Part shown: piece after piece, positions 1 to 12,732 of the stretch
How positions within the stretch are numbered: the first letter of the stretch is position 1
Layout: each line of letters opens with the position of its first letter
Position numbers and translations under genes: made by a program
Notes under the pieces: generated by a model
Told to the model about the DNA's origin: nothing
Databases searched by the model: none
Seen by the model: only the letters and a program-made list of their open reading frames with translations
Assembly (NCBI GenBank): GCA_013812655.1
Contig: JACCTC010000427.1
Span: 1 to 42,855, forward strand
Origin: Deltaproteobacteria bacterium
Lineage (GTDB): Bacteria > Myxococcota_A > Polyangia > Haliangiales > Haliangiaceae
Direction: 5' to 3'
DNA: 42,855 bases

Positions 1-505
1 CGCGCGCGTGACGCCCCGCCGCCTCGAGCGAGCCGACGTCGCGCAGCGACAACCGCGCGAGCATCGTCTTGATCCAGAAGTCCTGCGGCAGCAGCGCGAG
101 GTCGGACGCGAGCACCTCGGCGGCGAGCCCGAGCACGTGCGCGACCTGATGCTCGGCGACGAAGGCCTCGAGCTCCGCACGGTCCGCGAACACGTCGACC
201 AGCTTCGGCGCCACCGGCGGCACCACCGGTGCATGCGCGCCGTCGAGATGTTGGAGGACGAGCGCGACCGCGTGCTTGCAGATCTCGTACTGCACCGGGC
301 ACGTGCAGTCGGCGACGAGCGCGCCGGCCTGCGTCGAGACCCGCACGTGATAGATCGCTGACCCGGCAACCACGCCCTCGATCGAGTCACCACCGACGAC
401 GCACGACCGGACCCGGCCATCGCGCCAGTAGGCCTCGCCACGGGCATAGGTGTGACCGGCGAGCGCGCGCAGGTGCGTGGCGGTGATCTGGACGGCCTGC
501 GGCAC
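1..505 (-). CDS. SWIM zinc-finger domain protein (partial, 3' end outside window)
   Basis: Only the first 168 codons are present; the gene runs off the left edge. The minus-strand frame opens after a TAG at 521-523, and the first usable start is GTG at 505, giving a product beginning MPQAVQITATHL. A SWIM zinc-binding motif, CxCx6CxH, is visible at C67, C69, C76 and H78, preceded by the usual 'GHTYARGEAYWRDGRV' stretch (about 17-32) and an 'IYHVRVS' strand. SWIM domains bind zinc and take part in DNA or protein contacts; in bacteria they often sit at the N-terminus of SWIM/SNF2-type or stand-alone proteins. What follows cannot be seen. Start choice is moderate: an AGGA lies 13 nt upstream of the GTG and no ATG is available. 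Confidence 0.8.
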   Translation of the reverse strand, partial: MPQAVQITATHLRALAGHTYARGEAYWRDGRVRSCVVGGDSIEGVVAGSAIYHVRVSTQAGALVADCTCPVQYEICKHAVALVLQHLDGAHAPVVPPVAPKLVDVFADRAELEAFVAEHQVAHVLGLAAEVLASDLALLPQDFWIKTMLARLSLRDVGSLEAAGRHAR

Positions 506-572
506 GGCGAACGCTGCATCCTACTGGACGGTCGCCGACCCGACCATGCGAAGTGCGTTACAGTCCTCGTCG

Positions 573-917
573 ATGAGGTCTTGGTGGACAGCGTCGGGCA
601 TCGTGCTCGCGCTCGTGATCGGCAATGCCGTCGTGGCATCGCCGCACGTCGAGATCGAGACCAGCCACCGCAAGGCGATCGAGGAGACGCACCTCGGGGC
701 TTCTCACCGGACGAACAAGCGCCTCGAGGTTCCGTCCCGCGACACGCGGCGCATCGAAGGCAGTCAGCCGGCGCTCCCACCCGCAGTATTCGCGCGTGTC
801 GAGCTCGTTCACGTCGGCGTCGTCGAGACCGCCCGGCCCGCGATTCACAAGGCGGCTGTGTCCGCCCGGATCGCCGTCGCGCGCGGCCCTCCGCACGGGT
901 CGCTCGTGCTCACCTGA
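573..917 (+). CDS. putative small secreted protein
   Basis: A 114-residue open frame with a plausible N-terminal signal sequence (MRSWWTASGIVLALVIGNA, then VVAS as a likely cleavage region). The remaining ~90 residues are hydrophilic with no family I recognise. Codon third positions are mostly G/C, as in neighbouring genes, and no better frame exists between the SWIM gene and the antiporter. The frame is also open upstream to an ATG at 546, but the signal sequence fits the 573 ATG. No strong Shine-Dalgarno is seen. It ends 47 bp before the antiporter start and could be co-transcribed with it. This may be a spurious frame. Confidence 0.45.
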   Translation: MRSWWTASGIVLALVIGNAVVASPHVEIETSHRKAIEETHLGASHRTNKRLEVPSRDTRRIEGSQPALPPAVFARVELVHVGVVETARPAIHKAAVSARIAVARGPPHGSLVLT

Positions 918-964
918 TCGCTCCGTCGTGATGGCGGGGCTGGCTCTCGCTGTCCGGAGAAGAC

Positions 965-2782
965 ATGGACGTCTCGTATTCCCCGCTCTGCGCGCTCGGC
1001 GCCGGCGGCTCGGTTTCTCCACTCGTCGGTGATCTCGGGCTCTGTCTCGTCGCAGCTGGCGTGCTCGCGATCGCGTTCGTGAAGTTACGGATTCCGGCGA
1101 TCGCCGCGCTGCTTGGCGCCGGCGTGGTGCTCGGACCTGCGGGGCTCGAGGCGGTGCAGGATCGCGCGAGCATCGACACGATCGCGAACCTCGGCTTGAC
1201 GTTGCTGCTGTTCGTGATCGGCCTCGAGGTCAACCTCAAGGCGCTGCTGGCCAGCGGCAAGACGCTGGTGGTGACCGGGATCGTCCAGGTCCCGCTCACG
1301 CTCGCGGTCGGCTGCGCGGCGTTCCTGGTGGTCGGCATGACGGGCTGGGCGCTGCTCACAGGGTTCTATCCGGCGCTCTATCTCGGCGTCGCATGTGCGT
1401 TCTCGTCGACGCTGCTCGTCGTCAAGTACCTGCAGGAGCACCTGCGGCTCGACACCGTCGCCGGCCGGCTCGCGGTCGGCCTCCTGATCTTCCAGGACAT
1501 CTGGGCGATCATCTTCCTCGCGCTGCAGCCAAGCTTTGCCGATCCGTCGATCACCCCGATCGTGATGACGTTTCTCGGCACCGGCGTGCTCGCGCTGCTC
1601 GCGACCGTGATCGCGCGCGTCCTGCTCTCGCGTGCCTTCCACATCGTCGCCCGCTCTCCCGAGCTCGTCGTCACGCTCGCGCTCGGCTGGTGCTTCGGCG
1701 TCGGCCTGTTCGGCGCGAACCTCGGAACGTTCGTTCATCGGCTCGGTCTCGACTTCGAGGTCTCGGTGTCGATGGAGATGGGAGCCCTGATCGCGGGCGC
1801 CACGATCGCGACGTCTCCGTACGCGTACGAGGTCGTGTCCCGGGTGGTCCACCTCCGCGACTTCTTCGTGACGCTGTTCTTCGTCGGTCTCGGGATGAGC
1901 ATCCCGATCCCCGACAGCGCCGACGTGATCGCGCTGTCCGCGATCGTCGCGGCACTCGCGGTCGCGCTGCGCTTCATCGTGTTCCTCCCCATCCTCTACG
2001 TGACCGGCCTCGATCGCCGCAACTCGGTATCGGTGTCCACCAAGCTGGCGCAGGTCTCGGAGTTCTGCCTCGTCATCGTCTATCTCGGCAGCCAGCTCGG
2101 CCACATCAGCGGGACCCAGGTGAGCGTCGTGATCTTCGCGTTCGTGATCACCGCGCTCCTCACCCCGATCCTGTTCGCCACCTCGGACCGCCTCTACCAG
2201 CGACTCCGTCCCATCCTCGACGCAGTCGGGATCCGTTCGCGAGGCGTGAAACCGGAAGCGGAGAGCACCGAGGCGCCGCGGCTCGTGCTGCTCGGATTCC
2301 ACCGCATCGGCTCGGCGCTGCTAGCCGACCTCGAGCGCCTGCACCCGGATCTGCTCCCGCACACGTTGATCATCGACACCAACAGCGCGATCCACGACGA
2401 GATCCGCCGCCGCGACGCGCAGGTCGTCTACGGTGACATCGCGAGCACCGAGGTCCTCCGCCACGCCGGCGTGGGTGACGCCGAGGTCGTCGTCTTGACG
2501 GTCCCCGACGAGCTGCTCAAGGGCACCACCAACGAGCAACTGGTGCGCCAGGTGCGCCAGCTCGCGCCCAGGGCCGTGATCATCGCGAGCTGCACGAAGG
2601 TCTCGCAGGTCGCCGCGGTGCGCGCCGCGGGCGCCGACCACGTGTTCCGCGCGCCCACCGAGGTCGCGCTCGGCATCCTGCCGGCGATCTACGCGGCGCT
2701 GAACGCGAGCTTGCCGTCGTATCTCGAGGCCCTCGAGGAGGCCCACGGCACGCTCGATCGCCGCAAGGAAGTCATCGACTGA
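965..2782 (+). CDS. CPA2-family monovalent cation:proton antiporter with C-terminal TrkA-N domain
   Basis: A 605-residue integral membrane protein of the KefB/KefC-like CPA2 family, which exchanges K+ or Na+ for H+ across the inner membrane. Residues ~20-420 form about 12 hydrophobic segments. The family signature 'GLLIFQDIW' lies at about 172-180, with the membrane-embedded Gln-Asp expected of CPA2 transporters. Residues ~437-570 are a TrkA-N/RCK Rossmann domain starting 'LVLLGFHRIGSALLADLE'; its glycine motif is degenerate (GFHRIG rather than GxGxxG), so nucleotide affinity may be altered. No TrkA-C domain follows. The ATG at 965 has GGAGA a few bases upstream. The gene converges with a K+ channel gene, its stop lying 10 bp from that gene's stop, and heads a block of ion transport genes. 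Confidence 0.93.
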   Translation: MDVSYSPLCALGAGGSVSPLVGDLGLCLVAAGVLAIAFVKLRIPAIAALLGAGVVLGPAGLEAVQDRASIDTIANLGLTLLLFVIGLEVNLKALLASGKTLVVTGIVQVPLTLAVGCAAFLVVGMTGWALLTGFYPALYLGVACAFSSTLLVVKYLQEHLRLDTVAGRLAVGLLIFQDIWAIIFLALQPSFADPSITPIVMTFLGTGVLALLATVIARVLLSRAFHIVARSPELVVTLALGWCFGVGLFGANLGTFVHRLGLDFEVSVSMEMGALIAGATIATSPYAYEVVSRVVHLRDFFVTLFFVGLGMSIPIPDSADVIALSAIVAALAVALRFIVFLPILYVTGLDRRNSVSVSTKLAQVSEFCLVIVYLGSQLGHISGTQVSVVIFAFVITALLTPILFATSDRLYQRLRPILDAVGIRSRGVKPEAESTEAPRLVLLGFHRIGSALLADLERLHPDLLPHTLIIDTNSAIHDEIRRRDAQVVYGDIASTEVLRHAGVGDAEVVVLTVPDELLKGTTNEQLVRQVRQLAPRAVIIASCTKVSQVAAVRAAGADHVFRAPTEVALGILPAIYAALNASLPSYLEALEEAHGTLDRRKEVID

Positions 2783-2792
2783 GCATGCGCGG

Positions 2793-4490
<1,698 letters not shown>

Positions 4491-4572
4491 GGCGCGGGCC
4501 CCATGCTGCCACGGCGGTTCTGCCACCGGAGTGCCACCGTCCCGTCTTCGTCCCGGGTTATCCTGGGTCGGG

Positions 4573-6890
<2,318 letters not shown>

Positions 6891-6894
<4 letters not shown>

Positions 6895-7925
6895 GCCTCG
6901 AGTTTGGCATCCGCCGCCGTCTCCTGGTCGGCCTCATCGCGGTGCTCGTCGTGATCGGTGCCGGCACGATCGGCTACTGGATCCTCGGCGGTGGGCGGTG
7001 GTCGTTGTTCGACTGCCTGTACATGACGATCATCACCATCACGACGGTCGGCTACAGCGAGACGCTCGAAGGGATGGACCAGGTCGCGTATGTGCGGGTG
7101 TTCACCATCGTGCAGCTCGTGTTCGGCACCGGCGTCCTCGTGTTCTTCGCCTCGACCATCACCGCCTTCATCGTCGAGGGAGACCTCAAGGACGCGCTGT
7201 CGGCGGGCCGGCTGAAGAAGCGGATCGGGCGGATGACCGATCACGTGATCGTGTGCGGCGTCGGCTCGACCGGCCGCTACATCATCGAGGAGCTGATCGC
7301 CGCGCGGATCCCGGTGGTCGCGATCGACAGGAACGTCGGCGAGCTGAGCAGCATCGCGACCCGGTTCCCGCGCGCCGAATACAGCTATCTCGTCGCCGAC
7401 GCCACCGAGGATCTCACGCTGGCGAGCGCGCGCATCGGTACGGCGCGCGGCCTGGTCGCCGTGCTGCCCGATGACAAGGACAACGTCTATATCGTCGTGG
7501 CGTCCCGGCTCGCAGGCGCGAAAGGCCGGATCATCGCGCGCGCCTCGGAGCTCGCGAAGGTCGACCGGTTCCGTCGGGTCGGCGCGGACGGCGTCGTCAC
7601 GCCCGACTACATCGGCAGCATGCGGCTCGTGTCCGAGATGCTGCGGCCCACCGTCGTGCGCTTCCTCGACGACATGCTGCGCGACAAGCGGGCGTTCCGG
7701 TTCGACGAGGTCACGATCGGTGCCGGCTCGGAGCTCGACGGCAAGACCCTCGCCGAGGTGTCGATCCACGAGACCTTCGGGATGAGCGTGCTCGCACTCC
7801 GCGGCGAGGCGGATGACGGGTGGGCCGCCAACCCCGAGGGCAGCAGGCGGCTGAGCCCGGGCACGATCCTCGTCGTGCTCGGATCGGTCGACCAGGTCAC
7901 GCAGCTCCGCGCCGCGGCTCGCTGA
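6891..7925 (+). CDS. MthK-like two-TM potassium channel with RCK domain
   Basis: A 344-residue product overlapping the upstream permease by 4 bp (ATGA), which implies translational coupling. TM1 is about 9-32, the pore helix ends in the canonical filter 'TTVGYSE' (about 50-56), and TM2 is about 66-92. The RCK N-lobe starts 'HVIVCGVGSTGRYIIEEL' (about 117-134) with an intact GxGxxG, and a TrkA-C-type lobe occupies the last ~80 residues. These features fit a ligand- or nucleotide-gated K+ channel in the inner membrane. With the preceding antiporter, the double-RCK channel and the permease, it forms a four-gene K+/ion homeostasis group. Two K+ channels with different RCK layouts side by side suggest different gating signals. 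Confidence 0.93.
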
Positions 7926-7934
7926 CGGTCGAGG

Positions 7935-8186
7935 CTAACGCGGGCCAGCGCGACGGCGGAACCGCTCGATGACGTCGTGCGCGCCCTTGCTGATGACGAC
8001 GAACAGCGCGGAACCCAGCAGGAACGGGATGACCTGGCCGACAGGATCGTCGCCCGGCGATCGCGAGGCGGCCGCGATGCCGAGCATGATGAGCGTCGTG
8101 ATCGCGGCGCCGATCGTGGCCGCAAACGCTATCCGGCGCAGCCGCCCGCCGCGGTCGAGCAGGTCATGTGGATCGTCGGGGTGCAT
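7935..8186 (-). CDS. small two-TM membrane protein of unknown function
   Basis: An 83-residue protein (from ATG 8186, MHPDDPHDLL). It has a short acidic N-terminus, a basic stretch (RGGRLRR), two hydrophobic segments (about 19-40 and 51-68) separated by a short loop, and a basic C-terminus. I recognise no family. An in-frame ATG at 8213 would add nine residues; 'AGAGG' sits very close to the 8186 ATG, so the start is uncertain. It converges with the channel gene (10 bp between stop codons) and is divergent from the acetyltransferase-like gene. Confidence 0.6.
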   Translation of the reverse strand: MHPDDPHDLLDRGGRLRRIAFAATIGAAITTLIMLGIAAASRSPGDDPVGQVIPFLLGSALFVVISKGAHDVIERFRRRAGPR

Positions 8187-8261
8187 GCCTCTGGACAATG
8201 ACAAGGACAGCATGCCTGCGCCCCGGTTGCACGCCACTCTGGACTGGGCAATCGTCGGGCG

Positions 8262-9472
8262 ATGGCGCTCGAGATCCGCACCCTCCGTGACGACGAGATC
8301 GATCCGTTTCGCGAGGCGACGATGGAGACGTTCGGCGACGACCACCGAGGGCGACCCGACCGGTCCCGCACGATTTCGCGCCCTCGTGCCCACCACGCAG
8401 GCTTGGGCGGCGTTCGACAGCGGGACGATCGTGGCCACCGCCGCGACGCTCGACACCGCGATCGGCGTCCCCGGCGGCGGCTCGCTCGCGATGGCGGGGC
8501 TGACGATGGTGACGGTGCGGCCCACCCACCGGCGGCGCGGCCTGATGCGCGCGCTGATCCAGGCGCACCTCGATGACGCGCGGACCCGCGGCCTCGCGAT
8601 CAGCGGGCTGTGGGCCTCGGAGGGGGCGATCTACGGACGCTTCGGATACGGCATCGCCGCGTTCCACGACGCGATCGAGATCGCCGATGCGCGCTCGCTC
8701 GCGGTTGCCGGGCGGGCGCGAGCTCGACGAGGTCGCGTGGGCCGACGACAGCCGAGCCCGCGAGCACGAGCCGGTGATCTACGCGCGGGCGACCGCGAAC
8801 CGACCCGGCATCGTGCGGCGCTCCGAGGTGTGGTGGCGCGAGCGGCGGTTCGTCGAGAGCCGGTTTCACGCGGGCGGCGCGAGCCGGCGCCGGCACGTCC
8901 TCGCGCGCCGAGGCGGCGAGCCCGTCGGGTACGTGACCTATCGCCAGCGGCCGAGCATCACCGACGGCACCTACGACGGCAGGGTCGAGATCATCGAGCT
9001 GATCGGGATCGACCCGCGCGCCGAGGCGACGCTGTGGCGGTTCGTCTGCGCGATCGATCTGTTCCCCCACGTCGGGTGGTGGGCGGCGCCGGTCGACGAC
9101 ACGCTGACGTGGATCGTCGACGATCCGCGGCGCGTCAGCCGCAAGCGCCTCGACAACCTGTGGTTACGTGTCGACGATCCGGGCATCGCCCTCGCGGCGC
9201 GGCGCTATCCCGCGGACGGCACCCTGTGCTTCGCGATCGAGGACGTGACCTGGGACCTCGTGGTCCGCGACGGCCGTGGGCAGTGCACGAAGACCTCGCG
9301 TGCCGCGGAGCTCCAGCTCGGCCGCGCCGCGCTTGGCTCGCTCCTGCTCGGGGGCGTATCGGCCACCGAGCTCGCGCGGGCCACCCTCGTGCGTGGTGAC
9401 GCGGCGGCGATCACGATGGCCGACCGGCTGTTCGCATCGACCGTCGCGCCATGGTGCGCCGAGGTCTTCTGA
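8262..9472 (+). pseudogene. Eis-type GNAT N-acetyltransferase, interrupted by two apparent frameshifts
   Basis: Three consecutive frames together give an Eis-like protein of about 403 residues, near the usual family length. Frame A (8262 to ~8340) begins MALEIRTLRDDEIDPF. Frame B (~8340 to ~8712) carries the acetyl-CoA region 'VRPTHRRRGLMRALIQAHL' and 'YGRFGYGIA'. Frame C (~8712 to 9472) carries 'PGGRELDEVAW', the second GNAT-like part and a C-terminal SCP2-like domain ending '...APWCAEVF'; a terminal Phe is characteristic of Eis. Both shifts are equivalent to one extra base: near 8338-8346 ('gaccaccgag') and near 8708-8714 ('gcggttgcc', where a single t would restore AVPGG). Eis enzymes acetylate amines such as aminoglycosides or lysines. 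Protein-like codon use persists in all three frames, so decay is recent, or the shifts are assembly errors and the gene is intact. Confidence 0.8.
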
Positions 9473-9473
9473 G

Positions 9474-11564
9474 TCAACGGCGGCGGCGGCGCAGCAGGCC
9501 GGCGAGCGCGAGCACGAGCAGCGCACCCGTCGACGTGTCGCCACCGGTCGCGCAGCCCGCGCAGCCACCACGCTTGCGCTGGACCTCCATCGACGTCGGC
9601 GCGTAGTCCGCGGTGCTGGCCATGTCCTTGCGACGCGCGTCGACTTCGGCTTCCTCGTCGTCGGCAGCGCCATCGGCATCGCCGCCGGGCGAGCCATTGC
9701 TAGTCGGCGAAGGCTGGCTCATCGGGCCGGTCGTCCCGAGCGACATCGGCGGCGGTGGCGGCGGCGGTCCGTGCCTGGCCTTGTCGAGGCTCGCGACGTC
9801 GGGGTTGTCCGCCATGATCTGGCGCTTGCGCTCGCGTGCGGCCTCGACGGTGCCGCGCTGGTCACCGAGCTCGCTCTCGGGGATCGCGAGGAACGCGGTG
9901 TACGGCGTCACGAAGTTGTAGGCGAGCGCGAGCTCGAGGACCTCCTCCTGGAGCTCGGGAGCCTTTGCGCCGAGCGCGAGCTCCTCGAGCAGGTGCTCGA
10001 TGCGAGCCTGTGCCCACAGTCGCCCGACCCACGGCCGGCCGGGAGCCTTCGCGAGGTCGACCGTGCGCGTGAACGAGACCGGCTTGCCGGCGAGGTTGCC
10101 CTTGATGATGAACCGCGCGGTGCCGGTGCCGCGCAACCGGCCGGTCACGCGCAGCTCGTCCTGCGCGAACAGATCGGGCAGCGAGCGCGGATAGAGCCGC
10201 ACGGCGTGCGCGCCCTCGACCTCGACCGAGACGTCGACGAGGAGTGGCTTCGAGATGCTCGCGGCGAGCCGGCTGACCTCGGGGCCGATCGCGCTCGCGC
10301 TGTCGATGTAGACGAAGCGACCGCGCTTGACGGCGGCGAGCCGCTGCAGGAGTGGGCGGTTGACCGCCTTGCCGAGGCCGAGCGTGAACAGCCGGACGTC
10401 GCCGGTGTCGGCCTTCGCGGCCTCGAGCGCCTTGTCGGCCTCGGACTGGCCATCGGTCATGAACACGATCACGCGCGGCCGACCCGGCTTGCGATCCTGC
10501 GAGGCGATCGCGGTCTTCAGCGCGAGCGCGATGTCTGTGCCGCCGCCATCCTTGAGCCGCTCGACGAAACCGATCGCGTTCGTGCGCGTGCTCGCGTCGA
10601 GGCGCTGCGGTGCCGCGAACAGCGGGTCCACCTCGTCGGAGAACGCGATCACGTTGACCCGATCGTGCTTGTCGAGGTGGCGGATCATGTCGGCCGCGGC
10701 GGCGCGGGCGTTCTCCATCGGCTCGCCGATCATGCTGCCCGATCGATCGATCACGATCGTGACGTCCTTCGCGGTCACCGCGCTCGCCGGCAAGTCGGGC
10801 GCCGCGAGCGCCAGCGCGAACCAGCCGTCGTACTTGCCGCCGGCCTGGACGTACGCCGACGGCGTCCATTCGGGTTCGACGACCTGCCACTCGAGCGCGA
10901 GCTCGCCGGGGCGCGCGTCGTGATCGCCCTCGGACCGCAGCCGCACGCCGCCCGGGATGGTCTCGACGCGCAACCGGTGCGTCGCAGACTTGACGTGCTT
11001 CACGTTGCCGGTGAGCGACACCACGATCTCGGCGTCCATCCGAGTGATCGGCGCGCGATAGCGCACCGTCGAGCCGCGCCGCTCGAGCCACTTCGTCCAT
11101 CGCAGCTCGACGCGCTTCTTCTCGCGCGGGTTGATCGGGAACACCTTGAACGCGAAGGCGCCCTCGCCTGCTTCCTCGAGCAGACCGGGATCGCGGCGTC
11201 GCGACGTGACGTTCTCGTAGACCCGCTTGGCGGTGCCGCGCTCGAAGACCTCGCCGACGATCTTCTGTTCACCGTTCCAGTACGCGAAGCCCTCGACCTT
11301 GCTGCCCGAGCCCGGGCGCAGGTGGTACTGGCCCTCGATCTGGCCGGCATTATCGTGCTGGTAGGCCTGGAGCAGCGTGGTCGTCGCGTGCTGGCCGTCG
11401 ATCGTGACGTGGAGGCGTTCTTCGACGAGCGGGATGGTCTCGCGCTTGCCGCTGACCATGATCATGGAGGCTTCGAGGCGGTCGCTCGCGATCGGCTGGG
11501 CAGCAGCGGGCGGCGCGAGGGCGACCGTGAAGATGGCGGTGGCGCAGATCAGGCGCGTGGTCAT
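9474..11564 (-). CDS. VIT/VWA domain surface protein with MYXO-CTERM-like sorting tail
   Basis: A 696-residue protein. It has a signal peptide (MTTRLICATAIFTVALAPPAAAQ), then a VIT (vault/inter-alpha-trypsin) domain at about 30-150, and a von Willebrand A domain starting near 268 with the MIDAS motif 'DRSGSM' (about 273-278) and 'GGGTDIAL' and 'MTDGQSE' later in the fold. The C-terminal region has a low-complexity Pro/Gly/Asp segment followed by a Cys-containing 'GGCAGCATGG', a hydrophobic helix 'GALLVLALAGLL' and an Arg cluster at the very end. That tripartite tail is the MYXO-CTERM type, cleaved and lipid-linked for surface display in myxobacteria. VIT-VWA proteins are usually adhesion or complex-assembly factors. 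The start is ATG 11564, since a longer frame upstream has no signal peptide. Converges with the Eis-like gene with 1 bp between them. Confidence 0.88.
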   Translation of the reverse strand: MTTRLICATAIFTVALAPPAAAQPIASDRLEASMIMVSGKRETIPLVEERLHVTIDGQHATTTLLQAYQHDNAGQIEGQYHLRPGSGSKVEGFAYWNGEQKIVGEVFERGTAKRVYENVTSRRRDPGLLEEAGEGAFAFKVFPINPREKKRVELRWTKWLERRGSTVRYRAPITRMDAEIVVSLTGNVKHVKSATHRLRVETIPGGVRLRSEGDHDARPGELALEWQVVEPEWTPSAYVQAGGKYDGWFALALAAPDLPASAVTAKDVTIVIDRSGSMIGEPMENARAAAADMIRHLDKHDRVNVIAFSDEVDPLFAAPQRLDASTRTNAIGFVERLKDGGGTDIALALKTAIASQDRKPGRPRVIVFMTDGQSEADKALEAAKADTGDVRLFTLGLGKAVNRPLLQRLAAVKRGRFVYIDSASAIGPEVSRLAASISKPLLVDVSVEVEGAHAVRLYPRSLPDLFAQDELRVTGRLRGTGTARFIIKGNLAGKPVSFTRTVDLAKAPGRPWVGRLWAQARIEHLLEELALGAKAPELQEEVLELALAYNFVTPYTAFLAIPESELGDQRGTVEAARERKRQIMADNPDVASLDKARHGPPPPPPPMSLGTTGPMSQPSPTSNGSPGGDADGAADDEEAEVDARRKDMASTADYAPTSMEVQRKRGGCAGCATGGDTSTGALLVLALAGLLRRRRR

Positions 11565-11708
11565 GAAACGCCCAAACGCGCCAGCCCAAGGAACGATCCA
11601 AATCAGGTGTCGCTCGCCTCGAACGCAGCTGTGCAAGCCACACGCCGCGCGTGCACCAGCGGATTTCTCCGAGGACGGAGAGCACCGGGATTGCACCCGA
11701 ATCCCATC

Positions 11709-12725
11709 ATGCGTGGAGAACCAAAGGTCGTGGTGATCACGGGGGCCTCAGCCGGTGTCGGACGCGCCACCGCTCGACGGTTTGCCGTGGATGGAGCGCA
11801 CATCGCGCTCCTGGCGCGCGGTCTTGACGGGCTGAGCGCCACCGAGCGGGAGATCATCGTGCTCGGCGGCCGTGCGCTGGTCGTGCCGACCGATGTCGCC
11901 GATCCCGACCAGGTGTTCGCGGCCGCGGAGCGCATCGAGCGCGAGCTCGGGCCGATCGACATCTGGATCAACAACGCGATGACCACGGTGTTCGGCCCGG
12001 TCGATGCGATCTCCCCCGCCGAGCTCCGGCGCGTGACCGACGTGACCTATCACGGCTACGTGTGGGGCACCCAGGCGGCGCTGCGAGCGATGAAGCCACG
12101 CAATCGCGGCACGATCGTGCAGGTGGGCTCCGCGCTCGCGTATCGCGCGATCCCGCTACAAGCTGCGTACTGCGGCGCGAAGCACGCGGTCCGCGCGTTC
12201 ACCGACTCGCTTCGCAGCGAGCTGCTGCACGACCGGAGCGACATCCACCTGACGATGGTGCAGCTCCCCGCCGTCAACACGCCGCAGTTCCGGTGGTGCG
12301 AGAACAAGCTCGGCGTCGAGGCCCAGCCAGTCCCGCCGATCTTCCAGCCCGAGCTCGCCGCCGACGCGATCCACTTCGCCGCCCATCATCGGCGCCGCGA
12401 GGTGTTCCTCGGAGGCTCGACGATCAAGGCCGTGCTCGGCCAGAAGCTGATGCCCGGCTACCTCGACCACCGGCTCGTCAAGCTCGGCTACGAAGGCCAG
12501 GCGACCGAGGTGCCGCGTGCGCCCGGACGGCCCGTCAACCTGTGGTCCCCGGTCGCCGGCGATCACGGCGCGCACGGTCACTTCGAGCTCCGCGCACGGC
12601 GCCGCGATCCGATCGCGCGATTCGGTACGTGGCTCGGCGCTGCGGGCGTGCAAGCCGCCGCGATCGCGCTCGTCGTCGGGACCATCGCCGGCACGAGCTA
12701 CGCGGTCTCTCGCGCGCTACGGTGA
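11709..12725 (+). CDS. short-chain dehydrogenase/reductase with C-terminal membrane segment
   Basis: A 338-residue classical-type SDR. The NAD(P)-binding 'TGASAGVG' (about 11-18) follows the first strand, 'NNA' appears after 'PIDIWI', and the catalytic Ser and 'YCGAK' (YxxxK) occur in 'VGSALAYRAIPLQAAYCGAK'. The core ends near 200; the remaining ~130 residues include a likely hydrophobic helix close to the C-terminus ('AAAIALVVGTIAGTSYAV'), suggesting membrane attachment. The substrate is unknown. Similar long SDRs act on steroids, lipids or sugars, but nothing here decides it. The gene is divergent from the VIT-VWA gene across ~145 bp and converges with the HEAT-repeat gene. Confidence 0.9.
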   Translation: MRGEPKVVVITGASAGVGRATARRFAVDGAHIALLARGLDGLSATEREIIVLGGRALVVPTDVADPDQVFAAAERIERELGPIDIWINNAMTTVFGPVDAISPAELRRVTDVTYHGYVWGTQAALRAMKPRNRGTIVQVGSALAYRAIPLQAAYCGAKHAVRAFTDSLRSELLHDRSDIHLTMVQLPAVNTPQFRWCENKLGVEAQPVPPIFQPELAADAIHFAAHHRRREVFLGGSTIKAVLGQKLMPGYLDHRLVKLGYEGQATEVPRAPGRPVNLWSPVAGDHGAHGHFELRARRRDPIARFGTWLGAAGVQAAAIALVVGTIAGTSYAVSRALR

Positions 12726-12732
12726 GCTCACG

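Noticed and set aside
558..1022. 154-codon minus frame over the antiporter start
   Set aside because: Arg-rich, antisense to the antiporter 5' end, no motif.
9276..11708. upstream extension of the SDR frame by ~810 codons
   Set aside because: The extension is antisense to the VIT-VWA gene and compositionally shadow-like; SDR motifs begin right after ATG 11709.
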